Positions 13,501 through 24,060 of a DNA stretch of 64,000 bases are shown here, one piece after another. The stretch is from Poecilobothrus nobilitatus (lineage: Eukaryota > Arthropoda > Insecta > Diptera > Dolichopodidae). The stretch lies in assembly GCA_947095535.1 (NCBI GenBank), contig OX352773.1, forward strand, positions 3,968,001 to 4,032,000, given 5' to 3'. A model generated the notes under the pieces. The model did not search any database and was not told where the DNA came from. It saw only the letters and a list, made by a program, of their open reading frames with translations. Both the position numbers and the translations under genes were made by a program. Positions within the stretch are counted from its first letter, which is position 1; each line of letters begins with the position of its first letter.

Positions 13501-14985
13501 TTTGCAGATTTTAAACTATTAATTTTTAAAAAGCTTAAGTACCTATACATATAACTAAAATTTAAGTAATGCTAAGACTTATAAGGCTGCGAAATTCAAA
13601 AATATAAATCTTATCATTTTTTAGTTATAATGTTTCATCGTCGTGTTAATAATTTCATCGTCCTTTCAAAATATGTTACTAAAATAAAGACATGCGAAAC
13701 ACTTTGTTTAAATGAGATAAAATGATAAAAAATTTTTTAAGGTGATAGCTACCCAATTTTTTTTTTCTTTTACATTAACTACAAAATTTTGACATGAAGC
13801 TCTATGTATAATAATTTACAGCAAACTTATTCTCTCCTCCATTACATTTATTCCAAGCAAAATCATTTATTATCAGCGGAAAAATAGAAAATATATATAT
13901 AAAAGAATATAAATGTACATGTAAGCAATTCTGGTGCTGAACGCCTCTGAATATGCAGTACGCAAAAGAACAAATATTATAAAAAAAAAAAATAAAAAAT
14001 TAAAATAATAAAAATATAAAAGAGTTTTAAAAAAAAATTAAATTTTTATTCCTTTTTCACCGAATTTAGTCCAGTTTTTTTTCTTTTGTTTTTTTTTTTT
14101 TTGTTGTATCGATAACTTTAAAAACTTCACAACATAACCTACAAAAATAAAAATTTTTGAACATATCCTGAAAATAAAATTCAAAAAGAACAATAGAGGT
14201 GAATTACTACTAATAATATGTATGTACATATGAATTGTGATTGTGAAAGTTAGAAGGAGTGAAACTGAAAAAGAATTAACTTAAGGCAAATAAGCATACA
14301 TTTCACATACACACATTTTATATATATATATATATTATTTGAAACACAATCAGGAAGGATAAAAATATTAAATTTTTATTTTTTCATTAAATTTTTTGTG
14401 GAAATACTGTACATATATTCATATGTACATATATATATACATATGCATTCATGAAAACATTAATTATCGTTTTTTTTTGTTGTTTTCTAAAAATATTCCT
14501 AAATTTTATACCAATGAATTAATGAAACTCAGCAGCCTTATTCAAGTGAATACTTCAGTAGTTAAAATAAAAGGAAATAAACATAAATTGAACGAATCAT
14601 AAGGAAAAAAATTGAATAAAATAAAAAAAACAAAAAAATAAGTAAATTACAAAAATTCGCGATTTTTATTTAATTTCTTTCTTTCTGGTTGTTTTTGCTG
14701 TTTTTTTTTTTTTTTTTTTTGTTTAATATGAAATAATATGAAATCGAAAAAAAAACTTAAAATTATACCAAAATAGATGAACTTTTATTATAAAGTGTAT
14801 CGGTAAACTTATAATTCTTATGTACAAAAACTATTATTATTGAAATGTTAAATATTTCATTTAAAAAAAGCAATAGTATAAATATTAAATAAAATTTACA
14901 ACTAAATGAAGCCAATTCTTAAATTCTAATGTTTAAACAAAAAATAGACTTGCAACCAATATTGTTCCTAGCAAAAGTGAATGCC
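10515..14985. other. Gene-free AT-rich stretch
   Basis: No frame has the composition of a protein, and there are many A/T homopolymers. Slightly GC-richer islands near 10600-10860, 11140-11290 and 12780-12835 carry no recognisable feature. Confidence 0.5.
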
Positions 14986-14989
14986 ATCA

Positions 14990-16235
14990 GCTGCCATCTG
15001 TTTTGTAAACACTACAAAAGACACTTCGAAAATACAACAAAATATACTTCAGAAAACCAGCTACCAGCTATCAGCTATCATAAATTATATTCATAAAAAA
15101 GTTTAAGAACTTTTAAGTCGAAAGATTTTTCAGCGGTACGGTACACTTGACAACTGGACATTTCATCAGTGGAAATTTCCCAAAAGAGACACATAACAAA
15201 AAAACTTTTAGCAAAATGGATTTTAGGTGTGTAGCAAAATGGATTTAGGATGTATAGGCTACACAAATAAAAGTTGCCAAATGTCGAAATGTTAAGGGAA
15301 TTAAAAATTATAAGGGATTTACAAAGGAAATAAGGAGAAATAAGGAAAATAAGGAAATTATAAGGGGATTTACAAAAATTTTTATTTATTTATTTTTTTT
15401 TTTTTTAATTTTTCCAATACATACAGTTAATTGAAATAAGACGCAGAAATCAAAATAAATATACCTCGACTATTAAAAATTAAGAATTGGTATGTAACAT
15501 ATAGATAAGTATATATAAATACTCTGGAAAAAGTATTACAGAGTACATACTTTTCTATTCTTTTTATCTCAAAAACGTTTTGAAATAGAGAAAAAGTTAT
15601 TAGGTTATAGGGCTTGAAAAGCTGTTTCGAAATATGCTAAGACATCTTTAACCCCTCATATCTCGAAAAGGGTCCAGAATAGACCCCTCCCCCCCCCCCC
15701 TGCAACAAACAACAAATTCAGAAAACAAAAACAGTTTCAGACAGTGAAAGAGTGCATAATTTTTAATTCAGATGAACTAAAAACAAAAATATAAAAATAA
15801 AAAATAATAAATGATATGAATTTTATATTTTTAATTTTTGGTTTTGATAATTTATATACATACATGTTATAAATCATTACTTTATTTATTATGAAATAAA
15901 ATTGAAAAAACATGTTAGGAACTAAAACGAAATGTTATAATCTTGTTACTTTTTTGGCTTTAAGTTTACTAAATTTATACATTTCCGATATTAATTATTT
16001 CGACACAAATTCATGCAGCCAATGAAAGATATAATGAAATTATAGAGTTGAAAATTATATTGTTGATTGCTAAAAACTGCAAAATGTCCCTTCAAAAAGT
16101 TGTTAAGTGTCAAAGTTGCGAAGTGCCCAGTTTTTAAATGTTATTTTGCTAACTGTCCATTTTGCTAAATGTCTTTTTGTTAAGTGTCTCTTTTGCGAAA
16201 TGTTTTTCTCTAACTGTCCAATTGCCAACTGAAAG
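14990..16235. repeat. Foldback-like element with arms made of a degenerate 15-16 bp word
   Basis: The right arm (about 16080-16230, + strand) is a chain of imperfect units such as TTTTGCTAAATGTC, TTTTGTTAAGTGTCTC, TTTTGCGAAATGTT and CTAACTGTCCA. The left arm (about 15130-15290, reaching perhaps 14990) carries the same units reverse-complemented: GACAACTGGACATTTC, AGAGACACATAACAAAA and TTTTAGCAAAATGGA. Aligned in opposite orientation, the best 80 bases agree at roughly four positions in five by eye. The 800-base centre between the arms is AT-rich with no gene. The shape resembles foldback elements, whose long inverted arms are themselves arrays of short direct repeats. Borders and target duplications are unclear. 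Confidence 0.5.
15689..15700 (+). repeat. Poly-C run (12 C)
   Basis: Twelve consecutive cytosines in a very AT-rich region, following GACCCCT. It lies between the two arms of the foldback-like element. Confidence 0.9.
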
Positions 16236-17380
16236 TTTTGAATCTCTAATATAAAGTAAATCGACACAAAAGAAAATTTAATTATTTAAATTGAGATCTT
16301 TAAAAAGCATTTTATAAGTTCATATAGGTTGAAAACGCAATTGAACGGATATTTTTTTTTTCTTTTTCTTTATAGTTTTCTTTTTTTGATATAAAAAAAA
16401 AAACTAAGATTTTTAAGCCAAAAAATAATAATATAGGTAGGTATAAAGATTTTTTTTTTTATTTTAATAAACATTGATAATATTTTTCCAATTGTTATTT
16501 GTATGTATATTAAAAAACAAACGCTTTACTAACAAAAATAATACAATCACAATAAGTTGAAATGAAAAAAAAAAAAATTATTAGGTCTGACGACCATCAT
16601 ATCGAAAACAATAAAAATTTTATAATTGGATATTCTTTCGAAAAATAAAATAAAAATAAGGTTCAGTTCTTTTACTTCCTATTGTTAAAAGCGATTCTAC
16701 GCTTTTTATCCTCATATGTTTGTTCGCTGGATGATTCACATCAAAAATTTTGTTTTTGTATTATTGTTTTTGTCATTTTTAGTTCCTTTAATATAAAAAT
16801 AAAAAAAAAGCCTTTAAAAAAGTTATTTAACCCAAAATCGAATACAATTCAAATGAGATTCTTATATTCTATTAGTATTTTATAAGCTGTATTCTCGCTT
16901 GAATACAGTCTTCAGCATAAGAAGCTGCAGCTGCTTTTTATTTCCTTTTTTGGGCGATAGAACTTTGTCATAAAACAAATACATTATCATTTCAACAAGT
17001 GTTTTCTAAAAGGTAATAAAAATTTATTATTTTAGAACAATCATTAAAATATTAAAAACTCTCTAAGTACAGGGTTTGTGTTTCCTGAGATCTTCCCATT
17101 CTTAGTTAAGAATAAATATATTAGAAATTTTGGTTGCATTCAAACAATGTATTATGTTAAAGTAAGCGCTTAAAATAAATGCAATAATTAATTTATTAAT
17201 ATTTAATTCCCTATAAAATATAATTGTAAGGGCTAGATAATTCATCCTGCATATTTGGTAGATATATGGACATAAAAATAAAACATGGATTACAAAATAA
17301 AAAAAAGATTCTCAAATATTATATACTTTCAGGATGAATTTAGATATTTAACTAATCTAAATCTATGCAAAAATTATTTT
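16236..17380. other. Gene-free AT-rich stretch
   Basis: No coding region or recognised repeat; poly-T and poly-A runs only. Confidence 0.5.
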
Positions 17381-17383
17381 CAA

Positions 17384-17460
17384 AAGTTTTCAATGCCGCG
17401 CCTTACTGGTTAAGCATATAACGTATTAAACGAGGTAGTTCGTATTCAAGTCTTGCATAT
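17384..17460 (+). repeat. tRNA-derived SINE head, eroded
   Basis: GGTTAAGCATATAACGTATT and ACGAGGTAGTTCGTATTCAA align with the tRNA-like head at 53,554 (GGTTAAGCATGTGGCTTATT, CCGAGGTAGTACGAGTTCAG). These correspond to the A and B boxes of an RNA polymerase III promoter, with the B box decayed to GTATTCAAGTC. A poly-A-rich sequence follows. Confidence 0.55.
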
Positions 17461-17627
17461 TCTTTTTTTAATTGTAAGGAGAGTTACTGAAAAAGTAATT
17501 AAGAAATCCCTAGCAAGGATTAAATATAAATAAAAATTCATAATAAAAAAAAATATTCGATATAATTCATATATAATAATATAATTCATATAGTTTTATA
17601 TTTAATATGAATTATACAATACATTAT

Positions 17628-17700
17628 AAGCTTAGTGTTTAAGTCATCGGAATTTCAAACACAAGGTCTTAGGTTCAAATTTCATTCAGATCATATATTA
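17628..17700 (+). repeat. tRNA-derived SINE head, eroded
   Basis: TAGTGTTTAAGTCATCGG followed by AAGGTCTTAGGTTCAAATTT matches, unit for unit, the better-kept head at 46,437 (CAGTGGTTAAGTCGCC ... AGGGTCTTGGGTTCAAACCC). The B box is GGTTCAAATTT. The following sequence is AT-rich tail. Confidence 0.6.
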
Positions 17701-18911
17701 TAGTTATATATTATATCCTCGTTGTTTATATCGTAATAATTAACATCGTAATACAGATTCTTGTATTAGATAATAGATGGCGTGCAAACATAGTATTCGC
17801 GTTTCATAATCTTATACAAAAACTTCAACCTAGAAATCAACGGCTTCGTGAAAATATTAATTAAATTCAATTAAATAAACTAAACTTAAATAAACATATA
17901 GTGTAAAATGTACTAAGTGAATGTGCTAAGCCCAAGAAATGAAAACAAATACAATTAGATGCAACTCTGTAAACAGAGTTTATAAATTTATGTTTCTTTT
18001 GTGACAAAATTTATGGAATTTATAATTTATGTAATGTAATTTATACTAATTTTAGTAAAGATGTTTTATTTCGCAGTATATTTCTACTCAAATTGGGCCA
18101 ATTGGTTTTTCTTTCAAAGTGAATAAAATTCTATTTGTTTTAGCTACAATATGCTTTTCAGATCGTCTATATTAATATATGTTATTTAGCGAACCCAAGA
18201 GAACCTATAACGTCTTTTGCATCCACAGTTATTTAATATTTCATTATTTCAATTAAGTATGTAAAAATATATGCTGATAACATAGAAATTCTTTAAAAAA
18301 TTATTGTAATAAAGAACTCTGTAAAGATTCAAAAAGAACTTCATAACTTAAATAGCTGACAATCTATGAAAATTTATGGTTTGTCGAAAAATCCCACTGC
18401 AATGTAATTACTTTCTTTAATGATAGAGTAGAATTAATACGAGATCTGCGTGTACATTTTTATAAATATTTATCTTTCAATAACGTACCCTATAATAAGT
18501 CACATATGGTCTCCATTTTATGAAATTTATAGCTAAAAATTAAAAGCAATTCAGAAAATATTTTAAAAATTTATTTAATGATTGCGGGCATTATATACCA
18601 TATATTTTGGATAAAATTCGTATTAGCAAATGTTATCGCTTTAGATATTCTAACCTTTCCACTCCTAAATTTCACAGAATCATTTATAGCATTTGAACCA
18701 GTAAATAGAATGATAAAAGTAAATAATAGAATGATAAAAGTTTTATTTAACCAAACAATAGGCTTAGTTAGAATTATGAAAGTAACGCTAGCAACGATAC
18801 CCTTGACTAAGAAAACTAAAATTAATTTATACAGTAATATTATTATATATTATATATTTATACTATATTTGGTAGCAAGGGGGATCTTTTTTCAATTAAT
18901 AAAACTTGCTA

Positions 18912-18978
18912 CATTCGCATGATGTGATCCCGCTCTCCTTCGGGCCAGGCGTTTAAACACTAGGCCATCGCGATATAT
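18912..18978 (-). repeat. tRNA-like SINE fragment
   Basis: On the minus strand the segment reads GATGGCCTAGTGTTTAAACG, then GCCTGGCCCGAAGGAGAGCG and GGATCACATC. The first part is a good A box (TGGCCTAGTG); the B-box part is degenerate. It is one of the few GC-rich patches in this part of the window. Confidence 0.45.
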
Positions 18979-20719
18979 GTATTATTAATTAATTATACTG
19001 TTTGATAGATGGATTCGTAAAACTAAAGTTTGTTTAATTTTAATTTTTCAAACTAAATAAAGGATTATTAAATTAAAATTTCATTGCTTATTAAATTTAT
19101 TTTTTACAAAATCGTGTTTAAATTCCTAACGCTTTTTTCAAATAATAAAACCTCCATTATACAAAAATCATTTCTTCAAAAAGATATAGGATATATTAAA
19201 TAAAATCTAATATGTTAAACATCTTATATCAATTTACTAGAAGAAATGACATTAAATAACGGTTTGTATGAATTTACTTTTCTTATATTTTATCTAATGA
19301 GGTGCGAAAAGCGTTTATAATAATAAAACTATATTCTAGTACAGAAAATTTATATTATTATGATCGTTAAGTAATGTAACATACATAATATAAAAGATTG
19401 TATGTATGCATATTGCATATGTATATTAAAGAAGAGCTTCAAAATACATTTTATAATACATAAATATTATTGTATCCTTCGATATAGCGAAAAACAAAAA
19501 GTTTTTATTCATATTACAATAATAAATTTTGCATCATTATAATCATTAAAATCAACATCAATTTCATCAATTTAGTATTTTTTGGAATCCTTAGAGTAAT
19601 ATTGAGTTGCACTTTAAATTTTTATATTCTCTAGTTTTTTTTTTTTTTTTAATTTTTTTTTTTTAGTACAATATCATTTTTTGTCTCTTTTTCTCCTATT
19701 TAGCAGAACATTCCTCGAAAGTTTACTATTAAATTATAAGTAATATCCATCGTTAGATGTCCTCCCTATATTATTTGTTATTCTGTTATTTATTCTTTGT
19801 AAATAATAAAGAGGGTAAATGATTATATTATATGTAGGTTGGAAGAATGACTAAAATATTCATATTAGTTCTGTATTAAAAAAAAACAAAATTAATACAA
19901 AAAATATATAAAAAAAATAAAGCGAAAAAAAAAAAAAAAAATAGTAAAAAAATAAGAACATATCTATATGTATACATAAGAAATAAATAACTATGTAGAA
20001 AGTAAAAAAAAAAACTGTAAAGGAATTTTCACAAAAAAACATATATATACAGAACATAAATGATGCTAGGATGCAAGGAATAAGGTAGAATCTGGTATAT
20101 GGAAGAAAAAACAAAAAAAAAAAAATTTTTTTTGGACTGAAATTGTATTTAATTTAAATTTTTTTTGTTATTTTTAACAGTTTTTATGATTTTAATTTGA
20201 CATAACAAAAAAATTATCATGTGGACAAACAAAAACAAAAAACACAACGAATGATGGGGACACATATACAATCATAATAAAAAAAAGAAAAATCTATACT
20301 TTCATTTAGTTCTTTTTTATCCTTTTTTAGAAAAAAAAAAAAATGTTAAAACGTTTTATGTTTCACGGATTTTTTTGTTCTTTTCTTTATTGGTCCTGGT
20401 TTTTTTTTTTTTTTTGTTTTTCTTAATTTTTAACAATTTTTTTCATATTTATTTTTATATTTGATATTGTATTTCTTAATTAAAATTGTTTTCATTGTTT
20501 TTATTGTTTTGATGTTATTTATTTTATTTTCTTTATCACTAAGTAGCTTATATTTAGTTTTATATTCTTTGTCTTTACTATTACATATATATTTTTTTTA
20601 AGCACTTATATGTATGTAACTTTGTATGTACGACATTTATATGAAAATAATTTTTTTTTTTAATATTGTATTTATTAATTAAGTTACAATTAAAAAAAAT
20701 ATATATATATATATATGTG

Positions 20720-20751
<32 letters not shown>

Positions 20752-21898
20752 CTTTATCTATATACATATAATATATAAATATTTACACAAAATATTTAAA
20801 TAATTTATACAGTCGCACTATGGGCACTAGGCACATTAGACACGGCCGCACAATGGGCTGCTAATTTTTTAGGGCTAATTATACGAGGCAGTCGTATACA
20901 AAAAAAAATCACAAAATAAATATTCAAATAGAAACTCAAAAATTTTATTTAATAAAAACTTGATGTATAGGAATGTTATTCCTTTTTTTTTTTTTTTTTT
21001 GACTTAGGATCATTATAGGAGGCTAGCGATCATTATATAAAATAACTATTTAATGGGAATTTTTTTGTATAAATTCATTATTTATTTTACTTAATAATTC
21101 TTAACTGTTTTTGGCTTAATTATTCATATAATATTTATATAAATAGGTAAGAAACTTGGTTTCGAAATTTATTATTCATAAATTAGTAATTTGGAGAAAA
21201 AACATCTAAGTGCTGTATGGTGCAGTCAGCAGTAGAAAGAATAAATTAAATGAATGAATGACAACGGAAGTGATAGTAAAGCAAGTTAAAATCCTTATTA
21301 TTTTTTTTTTTAAGATATTTATTTATTTATATTTAAGTTGAGATTAAGAGATTTGTAAATATCATTTGTAAGTAGATCTATAGCTACACACCCACTCACA
21401 CACTGTATACAAGTAAATAAAAACAAAATATTTCAAATGAATTGAAAATAAAATAATTTTTAGTTGCAACTAAATTTTTTATTGTTATTTAGACACAACA
21501 TCACTCTATGTATTGTATGGTGGTATAGAAAGAATATACCGAGGTTTATTAGCGATTGAGATCGATATTTTTACACTTTAACCATCAAAATATGCTTTGG
21601 TGCAAAATTTTGCACTTTTGCAAGACTAGTTTGCAAGGATCCCTGAATATCCCTAACAATTTAAAATGTTGTGACAAAGCAAAAAAAAAATTCATATTTA
21701 TTACCGCTTTAACTTATTATACCTATATTATATTACGAACATTTCTGGGAAATTTCAGATAAAAAACTCGTACATGGATCACAATAGCGACTGAACCATT
21801 CAAAGAAAAGCTTACAAAACATATTCTATGAATAAAAAAAAAATCTGCTTTAAATCCGTTTTGATTGCAGATAATAAACAATTTAGCCATTAAAATAA
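18979..21898. other. Gene-free AT-rich stretch with TA microsatellite
   Basis: TA dinucleotide runs lie at about 20699-20751. A GC-richer patch at 20811-20897 (CAGTCGCACTATGGGCACTA; GCAGTCGTATAC) is unassigned. Frames in 19,860-20,114 are translations of homopolymer tracts. Confidence 0.5.
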
Positions 21899-21900
21899 TA

Positions 21901-23180
21901 TGAGGTGTTCAAAATTGAGGTATGATTTTAATTTTAATAAAAAAAGACTTTTTTTTTTGAAATATTAAATATATTTTTATTTTAATTTATTACAAATAGG
22001 TTCCGGTTAATAATGAAAAATGATGTCGGCCAAGTGGCCCCCTCTACTACTTCGGCAGGCTTCCAATCTTTTATAAACTGTTGTCAATGGTTGAAATCTG
22101 CTCGATAATGTTGTTTTTAAGCTCTTGAATTGTTGTGGGATTATTGCTGTACACTTTCGATTTCACAAAACCCCACAAAAAAAAATCCAACGGTGTCAAA
22201 TCGCACGATCTTGGTGGCCACATCACTCCTCCTCTACGAGAAATAATGCGATCTGCGAACTTTTCCTTCAAAAGATCCATTGTTTCTCTTGCTGTGTGGC
22301 AAGTGGCACCGTCCTGTTGAAACCACATATTCTCTACGTCCAAATCATCAATTTCCCGCCACAAAAAGCTTCGGATCATCTCCCTGTAGCGATTTCCATT
22401 GACCGTAAGCGCATTTCCATTTGCGTTTTCAAAAAAATATTTTCCGATGATTCCTCCTGACCACAAACCACATCAAACTGTAACTTTTTGTGAATGTACT
22501 GGTTGCTCTAAGATAACCCTTGGATTCTCTTCACCCCAAATGCGGTAATTCCGTTTATTGACGTAGCCATTGAGCTGGAAATGAGCTTCGTCGGTGAAGA
22601 TTATTTTGTTAAAAAAATTCTCATTTTCTTCTTGTTTTTCGGTTGCCCAAGAAACGAATTGCCGACGTAATGCATGGTCAGTTAGTTTTAATTCTTGCGT
22701 CAGCTGGATCTTATAAGCCTTTAAATGGAGATCACGATGCAAAATGTTGAATAATGTGGATGGTTTGATGTTTAATTGCTGCGAACGATGACGAATGGAA
22801 GTTTTTGGATCTTCTTCAACACTTCTGCTCACAGCTGCTACATTCTCGGTTGAACGGCCACTACGTTGATAAATGTTGCCTCTGTTATCAAGAACAGATC
22901 CAGTTTCTAGAAATTCATCAACCATCAGCTTGATGGCACGATTTGTTGGAGCATTTTCTCTACCAAATTTTGTTCGAAATTTCCTAATTACATCTTGAAA
23001 ACTTTTACCATTTTCAAAAAATGTTGTAATAACAAAAACACGTTGTTCCTTCGTGTAACGTTCCATATTAACTAACCGGAATGTATTTAGAATATACCTA
23101 AAGAAACCTCGTATAAAATTTCCAGGTAGAAAAAAAAATGGCGGCAAAATCAAAATGATACCTCAATTTTGAACACCCAT
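21901..23180 (-). mobile_element. mariner-type transposon, rosa-like (DD41D), near-complete
   Basis: A 1,280-bp element flanked by TA on both sides (21899-21900 and 23181-23182), the mariner target duplication. The ends are inverted: left GGTGTTCAAAATTGAGGTAT followed by GATTTTAATTTT, right the same with two changes in the next 12 bases. The outermost three bases differ (TGA versus ATG). The element carries one transposase reading frame on the minus strand. The length and the close end match suggest fairly recent insertion. Confidence 0.93.
22071..23066 (-). pseudogene. mariner (DD41D) transposase, one in-frame nonsense codon
   Basis: From the ATG at 23066 (MERYTKEQRV) to the TAA at 22071 the frame spans 331 codons. 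The N-terminal half has the paired helix-turn-helix region (FENGKSFQDVIRKF; then STLFNILHRDL). The catalytic triad is intact: D159 in IIFTDEAHF, D252 in WFQQDGATCHTA and D294 in CDLTPLDFFLWG. D159 to D252 are separated by 92 residues, as in Mos1; D252 to D294 by 41, the spacing I associate with rosa-type elements. Codon 198 is TGA (22473-22475) in VTV*CGLWSGG, where relatives have Trp (TGG), so a single G-to-A change separates this copy from an open frame. No frameshift is seen. The copy is probably inactive as it stands. Confidence 0.93.
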
Positions 23181-23182
23181 TA

Positions 23183-24054
23183 CAATACAAAATAAAGAAA
23201 TCTTAAATTTTTAATTTTTCTTAAAAACAAAAGCACTTGTTTTTTATGTTAAATCTAAAACCATGTCCCATCAACAATGACTCAAAATAAATTAAATGAT
23301 ATTTCATTATGCACATTGAACACGATTTCATTTTGATAGAAATTAAATTCGAAATACATAGCTAATTATTGTATTTTTGAAATAAAAAGTTGAAAAAGAA
23401 ACTATAATTAAATAAAATTAAATATCAAAATTAAATGTCTATTTTAGATTTAAACGTTTCCGACAATTTTTTAACAGTTCCTAAGGATGGCATATGAGTA
23501 ATCGGTGACTGTCTAAATATATAATAATATATTAACCGAAAAACAGCAAATTTAAATCCTTAATAGGTGGCAAAAATTCAAATTGCTTAAATTATTATTT
23601 TCCAAATAATGTGTAATCAACAAAATGTTAACAGATATAAAAAAAGAAAAGGAATTTTATATTTTTAAATAATTTTATTCCATTATCATGGATAATTATA
23701 ATCATTCGGTATTATATTTCATAATTAGCAGTTTCATAAAATTATTTTTTACTTGTTTATGGAGGAGTATATCTGCTCAAAATGTTCTTTCTTAAAATCA
23801 ATAGAACCTGAAATTTATTTAACTATAATTTTTGCCTTACGTTATTTCAAATGGGGATAACATCAGTTTGCATTATTATTTAATTAGTGATCTTAAATAA
23901 ACTTGAACGATAGATACATTTTTTAAGAGCGTAACTTGCCTTCTGTTAGAAACATTTTCGCTGAATTTTTTTTCTCTGCTGACGATTACGTAAAATATCG
24001 CTTAAACACGACAGGATATACAAAGAAACATGATAATGTTTTTTTTTTTAAATA
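23183..24054. other. Gene-free stretch between mariner and protease gene
   Basis: AT-rich sequence without coding signal. The part near 24,054 should contain the 3' end of the protease transcript. Confidence 0.5.
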
Positions 24055-24060
24055 TTTATT
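24055..24060 (-). promoter_or_regulatory. AATAAA overlapping the protease stop codon
   Basis: The minus strand reads AATAAA exactly over the TAA stop, followed by a T-rich stretch. It may be a polyadenylation signal giving a very short 3' untranslated region, but such hexamers are frequent by chance in this composition. Confidence 0.3.

Noticed and set aside
18578..18922. 114-codon frame that might be a small membrane protein
   Set aside because: Hydrophobic composition follows from AT-rich codons; it has internal repeats (NRMIKV twice), no recognisable domain and runs into a tRNA-like repeat.
22125..22460. 111-codon + strand frame inside the mariner
   Set aside because: It is the antisense shadow of the transposase, whose catalytic motifs are all on the minus strand.
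22464..22475. Frameshift splitting the mariner transposase into two genes
   Set aside because: Both halves are in the same frame; the break is a single stop codon (VTV*CGLWSGG).
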